A stretch of DNA of 64,000 nucleotides from Endocalyx cinctus (Eukaryota; Ascomycota; Sordariomycetes; Amphisphaeriales; Apiosporaceae): the NCBI GenBank assembly GCA_001600455.1, contig BCKC01000003.1:3978206-4042205 (forward strand), read 5' to 3'. The notes under the pieces were generated by a model, which had not been told where the DNA came from, ran no database searches, and saw only the letters and a program-made list of their open reading frames with translations. This document shows positions 47,507 through 57,177 of the stretch, piece by piece. The position numbers and the translations under genes were made by a program. Position 1 is the stretch's first letter, and the number at the start of each line of letters is the position of its first letter.

Positions 47507-47923
47507 CGACGATGAAGAGTATATGAAGTTCGTATGACTCTTACCGATTAGATAGTACTCAAAAATTGGTGACAATCTCGCGGCCCCACAGGTCCACCTG
47601 CGCTTATGCGCTCCCACGGAGACAGGGAGGTAGGGGAGGTTAAGTTAAGCGAACTAATCGATGTGAATGTGGATAAGCGGGAAGTGTATAGCGACCCGGA
47701 ATGCTTCTTCGGCCTGTGAAAAAAAAAAAATATTTGAGATTGATTTCTCGTCATACATATATCCACCCACTGGGGACGGCAGTGGGATAGCTGTCCCGAT
47801 CAGGAACTAGGGGATTTGGAGTAAATTAATATTGAATAGTATTTTATTATCTCTTCTTATTTTAGCTACCATGTATGGGAGCTTTTACAGCATTTAGTCA
47901 TGTATACATGCATTTCTATTGGC

Positions 47924-48706
47924 TTAACCTGCCCGCTTACTCCCGAATGCCTTCTCCACGGCTTCCGCCATATCACCCAACGTTTTGAACCTATACGCCA
48001 ACTCGATCTCATCACCGAGATCAGCGAGTTTCCCGCCTATGACGGATTCGTCGCCGGCCCTCTCGATCCAGCAGCTCTTGAGCCCCGCCTTCTTGGCCGG
48101 TACGTGATCATGCTTGAGGGCCTGGGCCGTGTGAAGGAAGCCGTCCTTCTCGACGCCGAGATCCCTCCTCGCGCGCCCGATCATGAACTCGAAGTTCCTC
48201 AGATCGGGCTTGTAGGACCCGATCTCCTGCGCCGTGTAAACGGCGTCGAACTCGACTCCCCGCAGCGGTCCCGTTCGCGTACGCTCGAAGGACTCGCCGT
48301 CCACGTTCGACAGCACGATCAGCTTGTACCTCCGGCCGAGCGATTTGAGGGCTTCCACGGTGTCGGGGAAAGCCGGCCACGCGCCGACGCTGCTCCCGAA
48401 CTTTGCTTTCTCTTCCTCCGCGGACGGCGGAGATGCGTCCAGAGGAACACGGAGCTGGATCGCCATCTCGGAATACACCTCGCCCAAGAGCTGCGCGTAC
48501 TTCATCTCCGGATGCCGATGCTCGAGGACACCTTCGAAATGGGTATAAAGCTCGAGGAGCCCCCGCTTATTGTCCTTGAGCTCATGGCCTGCCGGAAGAC
48601 GGTCATTTAGTGGGGTAAGGGCTGTGTAGATGCCAGTCTCCCAGTCGATGAGAGTGGCATATACATCAAAGGAGAGAGCCGTGAATGAGGTGAGTTTTTC
48701 ATCCAT
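47924..48706 (-). CDS. Haloacid dehalogenase type II-like hydrolase (HAD superfamily)
   Basis: Single exon, 260 aa. HAD motif I is SFDVYATLIDWE with nucleophile Asp14; motif II is VLSNVD; motif III Lys is in SYKPDLRNFEFMI. The cap region (LLELYTHFEGVLE onward) has the four-helix layout of 2-haloacid dehalogenases. Many fungal members of this subfamily have no shown dehalogenase activity and may be phosphatases or other hydrolases. It lies near the second Zn2Cys6 regulator and could be part of the cluster; position is the only evidence. It starts with the ATG right before the first beta strand. Confidence 0.88.
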   Translation of the reverse strand: MDEKLTSFTALSFDVYATLIDWETGIYTALTPLNDRLPAGHELKDNKRGLLELYTHFEGVLEHRHPEMKYAQLLGEVYSEMAIQLRVPLDASPPSAEEEKAKFGSSVGAWPAFPDTVEALKSLGRRYKLIVLSNVDGESFERTRTGPLRGVEFDAVYTAQEIGSYKPDLRNFEFMIGRARRDLGVEKDGFLHTAQALKHDHVPAKKAGLKSCWIERAGDESVIGGKLADLGDEIELAYRFKTLGDMAEAVEKAFGSKRAG

Positions 48707-51058
48707 ATCTTTAGCTTTTTAGTTGGATGTCTGTGGGAACTCTATATGGTCAAGGAGTGGGATTACTACTAAAAACGATATAGAATAATTGTCCCTTAAC
48801 TTGGAAGAGCTACTCAAGAAGTTCGTCCATGCTACTTTTATAGGAATTAATCACATCTTCCCCCCAAAAAATTCATTAGAAGTATCAACTTTACACCGGC
48901 ACATAATTAAGAAGTGGGCTTTCACAAGCGTTAGGATTGGCTTTTAATTGATTAGTGTATATGTTCGTCGGCATATATTGCCTTAAGATACTCTCTTGAG
49001 TCACTAACTGCGCTGCTGCGCCGGAGTGGTAAGCACTAGGAGAGAGAATCTCCACCTCGCCTAGAGAAACCCCCCGAGACCCTTCGGCAGCGAGAAAGAG
49101 TTTATTAGGGCTGCCTACTTCGGTCACGTAATGGTTGACAATGTAAAGTCACTTGCATATATGGTATTTCATTGGATATGGCCAGACACGCACCGCATAC
49201 GATCTGTACGTAGGAGTGTTTATATCACGAATCTCTCCAACAACTCCTCGGTCCGGCCTAGTCCGAACCGATAGGCCTTCTTTTCCTTGCTTGATCCGAA
49301 TTCAACTTGACGAACGTCTCCATCTCTTTCATCTAGACATGCATCAGAAGCCTGATCCTAGCACGATGATCCTTCTCTTTATTAAACTCGAAAAACTTCT
49401 CATCTAAGAATGACCGGTATATATAGTCACACCCAGCCGTCTCTGACAGTGTAGCGGATCGTTCACGCCTGGGTTTCCCAGCTCTTTCGCATTCGTTGGG
49501 GGGAGGGGCAGCGGGCCGGTGGGATTAAAGAACGAGTGTTCACCTCTGTCTCTTCTCCTCTTCTTCTAGAACGCAGAGAAACGTGCTGAGGCAGGACGCG
49601 TACGCAGATTTCCAAACGACGACGTCGAAAGGCTAACCTTCCTGTCTATTAGAATATTAGACGGAACCAAATCTTCCGAGAAGAGTTTAAACGGGTTGGT
49701 ATCATAAGAGTGATCTTCAACACCTGATCCGGTGTCCAGCTTTCCTTCACGTACAAGGCGCCTTAATATCTACCTTAAGACGTACTTGTCTCTGGCATCG
49801 TACTAGTCATCTTTTGACATACAAGCCATCTTCTCTTATGGCAACATAGTGGTATAGCACAAAATGTATAATGATATGTAGGAGTATGTTTTTTTTTTTA
49901 AAAAAAAAAAAAAAAAGTCAATTAGGGGGATCTTGGAAAATACAGGATGACTCAAAACTTGAAATATCTGGCTTTGAATGCCCTAGCTTTTCGAGTTCGG
50001 AATACCTAAGCCAGACCAATGTATATATTAGATAAATCCGGCTTGTATGTTTATGCGTTAATGCAGCATCAATGCAGAACTGGGGATTTCTAACTTCAGA
50101 ACTCGAGGAGTTATAGCGTCTCATGTTAGAGGTCTCTGGACGGTACACTACTAGATCTACCACATACCGATATTTGCTATTATGCAAACCGTCCACCGAT
50201 AATCTCCGTAATAAAAATATTCAACTTCCGGTATCCATTCCGTTTATTACGTCTAAACTAAAATCATTTACGGGCAGAGATTTTATGCAAATACCTACTT
50301 CAATCATATATTTGGTCCCTCCTCTTGACCAAAACCTGTTTTATACTTAAGTAAGCAGGCTGGCAGGTTGGTGTTGGATTATGCCGACGGTAAAATTCGG
50401 GGCCGGTTATAGGAAATCCCGGACACTAATCATATTAATCCGTTACCTAACTGCCTGCCTGTTTGAATGGAGGTGAAATGGCGTGGTGCCGGAACCATGA
50501 GCCAAGATATAGATAGGCACGCTATTGTGAACTATTCCATCCGAGTGCGAGGGTTAAGAGTTGACGGGGAGAAATCAGATACTTACGTATACAGATCTAG
50601 TAAGCATCGGATATATCAGTTCAACCGGTTTATGTATGCTGTCGACTTGGTTACTTGATTCTAAGGATATACTTGCGTAACCTCTTAATTATTATCGTCC
50701 GTAAAATGTGCACAATGACCTCTTTATATATATGTCTCTACTAGACAATCTTCTCTCTATCTTAACGAGAGGCGAAAAAAACATATCATGAGATATCATC
50801 CAAAGTTCAAGTTATAAAGTACCTACAATATGTTAATGCATCAATTAAGTTACTTAATCAAGCCGCTGTTAACGCCGAGCGGTGCCGAACGGCGAACCCC
50901 TCTAATCTTTGAGCGTTTCCCTTTACATCATGCTTCCTTTTTATGAACAGTCAACGCGTAATATACGATTCAATATTTACTATTCGTAAATAGGAGTACT
51001 TTAATCGTCTATTTGAACTAATTTATATATTTACATATATATTTATTTATATATTCCA
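48707..51058. other. Long AT-rich divergent intergenic region
   Basis: About 2.35 kb between divergent genes. No gene supported; open frames such as 49153-49407 and 49918-50196 lack motifs. It contains an 11-T/17-A palindromic tract at 49889-49916. The 5' ends of the dehalogenase-like gene and the DUF1932 gene flank it. Confidence 0.4.
49889..49916. repeat. Poly-T/poly-A palindromic tract
   Basis: Eleven T followed by seventeen A, a self-complementary tract that could form a hairpin, in the long intergenic region. Confidence 0.65.
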
Positions 51059-52213
51059 ATGGCATCGCCTCCCTTAGCCAAGATCGGCATCCTCTCCATC
51101 GGGGACATGGGCGTGGGGATTGCCAAATTATTAATTGCCAACGGATTCTCCGTCGCCACTAATTGTAAAGGCCGAAGGTATGTCTTGAAACAATATGATG
51201 CATTATGATGACGATAAAGTAGAACTTATTTAATAATAAATAATAAATAATTAAAGAAATCACTCCTTTTATATGTTACCTATATATCATTAACTTACCA
51301 TTTTATTCGTACGCTAACTTTCTAATTTAGCAATGACACAATAGAGAGGGCCAAAGCAGCGCAGATTGAGCTCCTAAAATCTGACGAGGATCTCGCCATC
51401 CGCTGCTCCGTCATCTTCTCGATCGTGCCCCCTCGGGACGCGACCGAGACGGCCCAACGGATCGTCGACGCCCTCACGGGGCCCTTCCAACGCGGGGAGG
51501 GCGACGGACCGCTGTACTACGCGGACCTGAACGCCGTCGCGCCCTCGACCGTCCGGTCGATGACGTCCATGTTCGAGAAGCGCGCGGCCTTGCGGGAGAG
51601 CGTGCGTTTCGTAGACGGCGGTATTATCGGGGGGCCGCCTTCTCCGAAACAATCCTCGACCGGAGACGATGCCGCCGCTACCTGGACCGTCCCGAGCATA
51701 CCGACCTCGGGTCCTCACCCGATCGCCGATATCCCGGGTTATGGCGAAAAGCTGGCCTCGACGCTGCGGATGCGACACATCGGTCCCGAGGTCGGGTCCG
51801 CGAGCGGGCTGAAGATGTGCTTCGCGAGCCTGAGCAAAGGGTTCACGTCGCTAGCGATCCAGTCCTTCACGACGGCGCACCGGCTCGGCGTCATCGGCGA
51901 GCTGCGGGACGAGCTCGACTCCTTCGTGCCGGCCCAAAAGGCCGCCGCCGAGCGGGGCGTCGTCGGCATGGCCCCCAAGGCTTACCGCTGGGTCCGCGAG
52001 ATGGAGGAGATCGCGCTGACCTTCTCCGAGGAAGGCGGGTTTCCGGCCGAGAACTCGTCCTTCAAGGCCGCCGCCGAGGTCTACCGCGCCGTCGCCGAGG
52101 ATACCGTGCTGGGGAAGGAGAAGGTCGGGAGCAGGAAGAGGGGCCTCGATGTCGAGGACGTGGCGGCGTGCATGGCTGAGGGGATGGGTACGAAGAGGAA
52201 GAAGAACGATTGA
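51059..52213 (+). CDS. 6-phosphogluconate dehydrogenase-like NAD(P)-binding protein (DUF1932)
   Basis: 333 aa from exons 51059-51177 and 51331-52213. The GTATGT donor and TTTAG acceptor (after CTAACTTTCTAATTTAG) join in phase 2 to rebuild a Ser codon. The N-terminal Rossmann loop is IGILSIGDMGVGIAKLLIANGFSV (residues about 9-32), with a CSVIFSIVPPRDA strand and YYADLNAVAPST typical of beta-hydroxyacid dehydrogenases. The C-terminal domain is the DUF1932 type: GLKMCFASLSKGFTSLAIQSF, then AYRWVREMEEIA. The likely reaction is oxidation of a beta-hydroxyacid or reduction of its keto form; the substrate is unknown. It may close the metabolic group. The 153-nt intron is long for this window. Confidence 0.88.
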
Positions 52214-53572
52214 TCGAGGCACGATATAGATTTAGTCATGAATCGAAGGTAATAAACAAATTCTGTATTAGATGCTGTCAGTTGTAAGATTTTACGCTCT
52301 CGACTTACATAAATGGTGGTGGGGTTTGATTATAGGTTGTGTCATCATGATGTGTAAATGATTCGACTTCCATCTGATTCATTTCTTCTATCAAAAACTA
52401 GTTTGAACAATTGATATCTTCGATGTTCATCAGACGACTCCTATAAAAGTATCGTGTGTTTTTTTTCTGTCTCTCTCTTGCGCTTTTTACTTTCTTACTA
52501 CATATCAGCACTTCTAGAAAAGTTATTTCCCACAATCGTGATCGAAAAGTAAGCGAAACACATATCATCTCACTGCCAAGCTGAACGAAAACCTGCATGC
52601 AGGGCTTCCTGGTATTATGCATGTGAATATATTAATTTAAGCAACGCAAAGACTTAAAAAAAAAAAAAAAAACACGAAACAACTTGAACGATCAGCTCGA
52701 AATACGAATGAATCGGCGATGATTTTAAATATTCACGCGTAAAACTTTTTTGACAACTTCCCGATTTGGGAAGGGAATTCTAAACTGGCAAAGGCTGGCT
52801 GGAAGGTGAAAAATCCAGCGGTTTGGATAAACTATGGTTCGAGATTAAAATCCGGGTTATACCCCTGGCATATGATATCAATTTGCCAGGCACGAAAAAC
52901 CTGTATGGAAGATGGGAGGGGGTGGTAAAACCAAAGCCGCCTCAAAGTGGATTAGAAAAAAACAACCGATAAAAATAACAAAAAATATCCACCATATAGC
53001 ATTTGACCAAGAAATTCTGGGTTTTTTGCCTTTGCGATGACGGTATTGTTGGTAGAAGTGAGGGAACCAAAGGCAAAAAAAAAAAAAAAACAACTGGCAG
53101 TCCATAATAAATTAAGAAATATATAGAAAAAGAAATATAGCTAGCTACCTTTCCTTTTCTCTTTATAATCTATATTTCCATATGTACGTAGGGTTCTAAT
53201 TTTCCGAACTCCATTGAAAGAACGTTTTTATCTTGTTCATTTGAAGTTAAGATCGTCGATCCCACCAAACCCATCCACCCACTTTATATATGTACATATA
53301 TAAATATAAACATATATATCTGGGTTAAATGGGTACGACGGCTTCAAGAAACATCTACATCTGCCTTTACTAGCGCGGCGACAGAACATGGAAATGCTAT
53401 ATATCTGCCCAGCACTATATCTCGATTTATCGCGTGTTGAAACCCATCTCATTACATAACAAGAAATTCGCATATCGTGAAACGGCGCCATTATAGGTAT
53501 ACGCTACCATAACAGCACGGAATCAAGGAAAAAACGAGGCGGCAGATATAAGGACGAGATCGGTATTGCCAA
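52214..53572. other. Intergenic region with poly-A tracts
   Basis: About 1.36 kb. Contains A runs near 52660 and 53080. No gene supported; flanking open frames lack motifs. Confidence 0.4.
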
Positions 53573-54625
53573 ATGGTCAGGCGGAAGGCTTCCAGACCAG
53601 CACCTATTGCCATCGCCTCACCGCCAAATACCGGAACTTATAAAGGAGGGCATCCTGATCCAGCAGCTGGTCAACAAGCCAAGCATCAACAACAACTACC
53701 ATCACCACCACCATCCCCTACTTCATCATCAAATCCAAACAGAAAAAGAAAAGGAAAAGAAGGACAAAGAAAGCATTCATCATCATCATTCTCATCCCCA
53801 TCTTCATCTTCATCATCCAGCAATAACCCCCCACCAGCCAAACAAGCCGTAGTTTGGCTCCCACCCTCAAGCTACGACGCCCTCCGTCCCCTGTGGCGAG
53901 ACCGATACGTCTGGTCACCCGTAGCGGTCAACCCAACGCTCCCGCTAGGACAGACGTCCTTCCTTCATCAAGTGGACGAGCAAGCAGCCAACGACATGGA
54001 CACGTTCGCGGCGGGGCGAAAAGCCCCCGGAGGATCAGGAGCAGGAGGAGCCGCCGTCGAGGAATTACCCATATCGCCCTCCTCGCTATCCTCGTCGTCG
54101 CGGTCCGTAGCGGCGCCTCCGCTGGCCGTAGTGCCGTCGCCGATAACGAGATCATCGACGATAACGACCACGACGTCCTCATCCTCCTCGTCTTCGCCGG
54201 CTAGACGTCGGCCCACACGAAGAGGGGGCAGGCGTCGTCGAAATAGAGGCGCTTCGGCCGTCTCTTCCTCGACCGCGCCCGAGGACGACGAGGAGTACGA
54301 CGGGGAGGAGGAGATGTCGCCGGTCCTGGAACGATCGTCTACCGCGCTTATCCCGAGGCGCGCCACTTCCGATTTGGCCGTGGCGAGACCTATGGATCCG
54401 AATAATGAGTACGGCAACGCCCTGATACGCCGAGGACCGAATAGCAATAGTAATAATATGGTTTCTAATGGCGGTAGTTATAGTAATAGCTCCGTCCAGA
54501 TGAGAGGGGGGATGGAGAGTAGGAATAGCAACGGTCTTACCGTGCGGCTGGACCTAGATCTCGATGTTGAGGTGTACGTCAGCGCGAGGATAAAGGGGGA
54601 TTTGACTTTGGAGTTAGGGTTATGA
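53573..54625 (+). CDS. Ser-rich low-complexity protein, function unknown
   Basis: Open frame of 350 aa starting MVRRKASRPAPIA. Most of it is disordered: Pro/Ser repeats, Ser runs, a basic patch (ARRRPTRRGGRRRRNRG near 215), and an acidic patch (EDDEEYDGEEEM near 240). Two regions look ordered: AVVWLPPSSYDALRPLWRDRYVWSPVAVNPTLP (about 92-125), and the last 28 residues, GLTVRLDLDLDVEVYVSARIKGDLTLELGL, an alternating beta-like pattern. Such a C-terminal segment occurs in small ascomycete proteins of unknown role. Repeats of CAT/CAC and TCC codons could be partly slippage. It may instead be a spliced gene with a different middle. I do not assign a function. Confidence 0.6.
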   Translation: MVRRKASRPAPIAIASPPNTGTYKGGHPDPAAGQQAKHQQQLPSPPPSPTSSSNPNRKRKGKEGQRKHSSSSFSSPSSSSSSSNNPPPAKQAVVWLPPSSYDALRPLWRDRYVWSPVAVNPTLPLGQTSFLHQVDEQAANDMDTFAAGRKAPGGSGAGGAAVEELPISPSSLSSSSRSVAAPPLAVVPSPITRSSTITTTTSSSSSSSPARRRPTRRGGRRRRNRGASAVSSSTAPEDDEEYDGEEEMSPVLERSSTALIPRRATSDLAVARPMDPNNEYGNALIRRGPNSNSNNMVSNGGSYSNSSVQMRGGMESRNSNGLTVRLDLDLDVEVYVSARIKGDLTLELGL

Positions 54626-54931
54626 CCTGTACTACTGGTGTTATATTTAGATTGCTGTTTATTAATTATGTCCACGTTACGGATTTTCTTTACTGGGTCA
54701 AGGGGGTAAGAGAAAGGGGGTTAAAGAAATATTACGAGAAATGTCTTATACGCAACATATGCAATTTCGGAGTTTTGAGGGGAGGGTATCCTGTATTCTT
54801 CCTACCTACATTACAGGCACAGACCAGGGAGATCTATATTTTTTTTTCTTTCCTTGTTTCTAACCGGTCCAGAGTTATTTTGTTTATAACTGTACCGTAC
54901 TTCTTATAATCTAAGAGAAATCCGTGCTGTA
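54626..54931. other. Convergent intergenic region
   Basis: About 300 bases between the Ser-rich gene and the ALYREF-like gene 3' ends. Nothing recognised. Confidence 0.35.
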
Positions 54932-56573
54932 TCACTCGATCATATCGACGTCGTCCACAGGAGCCTGTCCGTTCGCCGTACTAGCCGCCGGCTCTCCTGC
55001 AGAATTTCCGACGGGAGCACCGAAATAGTCAGCCATCTCGGCGTCGAGTTCCTCTTGAGTCTTCTTCGGTCGACCATCCCGTCCAGTGCGCTCTCGCTTG
55101 TTTCCATCATCTCCTCCGCCTGTGGCACCTCGTTCTCCACCGCCTCCTTCACGTCTAGCTCCAGGGCGTCTACCACCACGTCGTCGTTGCATGGGGCTGC
55201 GAGATCTGGTTCCACTATCAGGCACGTACCGGTCCACGCCTCTGTCATTAGGAGAGAGTGAGCGCGGACGAGTAATGCGGTCCGCTAGGGATTTACCCGG
55301 CATATAGGCCGTGTCAAACGGGTTGCGTTTGGGGGCCGCAGACACAATACTAAGGCGAATAGGCTGGCCTATTTCCGGAAGTGTTAGTCATTATCCTAGG
55401 AATAGATTCTGTGATATTGTGTAGCTCGGAGATTAGTACCTTTAGCGTTGGCACCGTCAAATTCGCGAATTGCTTGTTGTGCATCGTCTCGGCGGTCGTA
55501 AGTGACAAATGCCACACCCTCTGAACGTCCAGCTCGATCGTAGAGAAGCTCGAGCTTCACTACACGGCCGATCTTACTGAACAAGCCCTATATTACTCAT
55601 GTCAATATGTCATTACCACGTCGCGCTGGTAAATAGTGGTATTTACATCAAGGTCGTCCTCTGAGAGATCCCAATGCAGGTTCTCTACTCTGAGTTTCGT
55701 GCCGCGTGATTCTCTATCTCTGTTTGCCCAGGTTAATTAGTATACGATGGATCATCCGCGTACCGAGAGAAGAAAACTGACTGGAAGAGATCGGGCGAGT
55801 GTCGTCGTCTCGAATTTCGTGGGCGACTCCGGGCTATACATTGCTGTAATTAGCACAGAAAAACCCCAAGAGCTATATATATGTTGCATTTCTGCTGAGC
55901 TCACAATTGGTATCCTCAAACTTATCGTGGACCCAGTCCCTACGGAGATAGAGAAATGTCAGTTGTCAAGTTGCGAGTGTTTTCGAGATTGGGTGAATGG
56001 GGAGGTTACGCACGAATCCATGCCTCTCGAGTCATCTCTAGTAGACTGTCTCGCAAAACGAGAACCCTGGTTAGCTGTCTTGTGTCATTTTAGGTATTAC
56101 CATCACCGAAGTCGTAGTCCGAGGCGCCGAGCATGTTCAAGTCGACAGCTTCGCCGTGGAGCTCGAGGTAGATGTCAAGGTAAGAGATCGGTGATATCAG
56201 ATAATCGTGATCGGGAGGGAATAGGAAGAATCCACCTATATAAGTTTTTAATGTCAGCCTTTTTTTTTTCATGTTTCATTCTGTCTCCTGCATTGTAGTC
56301 TAGCTGTAAAGAAATTAAAGCATACCTTTCTTACGCCATCGCGCGGATATGTGTCTCGTTCCCGAGATGCTCGAGGTGGTCGACTACCACCATTACCGCC
56401 ATTACCACCACGTCGAGGTCGATTGTTACCACGGTTTTGTTGCTAAAAAAGAGTAATATGTTAAGCAAGGTACATCCATTCAGAAAGTGAGCGTCCAAGG
56501 AACTGCACTAGATGGGTCCAGGGGGTTGACGTACTCTAGATTCGGCGACAATTTCGTCAAGACTGCGATCCAT
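54932..56573 (-). CDS. RRM mRNA-export factor of the ALYREF/Yra1 type
   Basis: Nuclear mRNA-export adaptor, from the UAP56-binding motifs and single RRM. Firm exons (minus): 56573-56535 (MDRSLDEIVAESR, the N-terminal UAP56-binding motif), 56442-56326 (RG/Arg-rich, ending DGVRK), 55719-55647 (DRESRGTKLRVENLHWDLSEDDLD), 55587-55440 (GLFSKIGRVVKLELLYDRAG...GVAFVTY) and 55368-54932 (QPIRLSIVSAAPKRNPF onward). The C-terminal KKTQEELDAEMADYF is a second UAP56-binding motif. The RRM spans the three last exons, with RNP1-like GVAFVTY. Between 56325 and 55720, DWVHDKFEDT (near 55940-55905) and a following Arg/Ser-rich stretch are probably coding too, but I could not find a fully in-frame chain. Splice structure there is unresolved. 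Confidence 0.78.
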
Positions 56574-56746
56574 TTTGGAAGATATAGATATATTGTCGAG
56601 TACGTTTTAATATGAATAAGAAGAGGTCAGAGAAATCAATTGATGAAGAGAGGTAAAGAAAAGATAGTAAGACGCGACTTGATTATTTTCTTTTTTAGCT
56701 TTCACGGAGCCTCAAGGTTACAGTTTTCCGATTAACAAGCTTATTG

Positions 56747-56766
56747 GTACGTACCTAGGTACGTAC
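56747..56766. repeat. 20-bp perfect palindrome
   Basis: GTACGTACCTAGGTACGTAC reads the same on both strands. It lies about 170 bases upstream of the ALYREF-like start codon. Confidence 0.75.
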
Positions 56767-57138
56767 ATTATATATAGGTAGGTATACCTACACGTTACAC
56801 GTACAAGTAGGTATATATTTAGGTACTAGGGTACCTGTAGTTAATGCTTGCCTAGTACAAAGAATAATTGTACTGTGTGCTATTCGCACTATTCACTCTA
56901 TTCAGCCTATTCTATTCACATTAACATGCACCGCATTTACCGATCATTATAGGTACTTGCCTCATAATTTCTTATTCTTTGCTATTGTTCACTTAAATGT
57001 ATTTAACATTTCTTTTTTGATTCATTTACGGCAAATATATAATATCGTAACTGCCAGCCCTGCCTATTAAATACAATAGGGAATGTAGGGAATATGCTAT
57101 GTAAATTATACAGTAGTATTATATAGGTATATATAGGC

Positions 57139-57145
<7 letters not shown>

Positions 57146-57172
<27 letters not shown>
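57146..57172. repeat. (TG)n microsatellite
   Basis: About thirteen TG dinucleotides, ending three bases before the 3' end of the mitochondrial-protein gene at 57175, so likely within its 3' UTR. Confidence 0.7.

Positions 57173-57174
<2 letters not shown>

Positions 57175-57177
<3 letters not shown>

Larger units (their letters stand above)
56574..57174. other. AT-rich intergenic region with TAGGTA motifs and a perfect palindrome
   Basis: About 600 bases upstream of the ALYREF-like gene and downstream of the mitochondrial-protein gene. Contains a 20-bp perfect palindrome (56747-56766), several TAGGTA motifs, and a (TG)n run at 57146-57172. No gene. Confidence 0.55.

Noticed and set aside
52835..52860. 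GGTTCGAG sequence resembling a tRNA T-loop
   Set aside because: No pairing stem and no tRNA fold around it.
53573..53860. CAT/CAC-rich stretch read as a His-repeat protein in another frame
   Set aside because: The first frame starting at 53573 has a consistent ATG and continues for 350 codons; the His-rich frame is a shadow of Ser/Pro codons.
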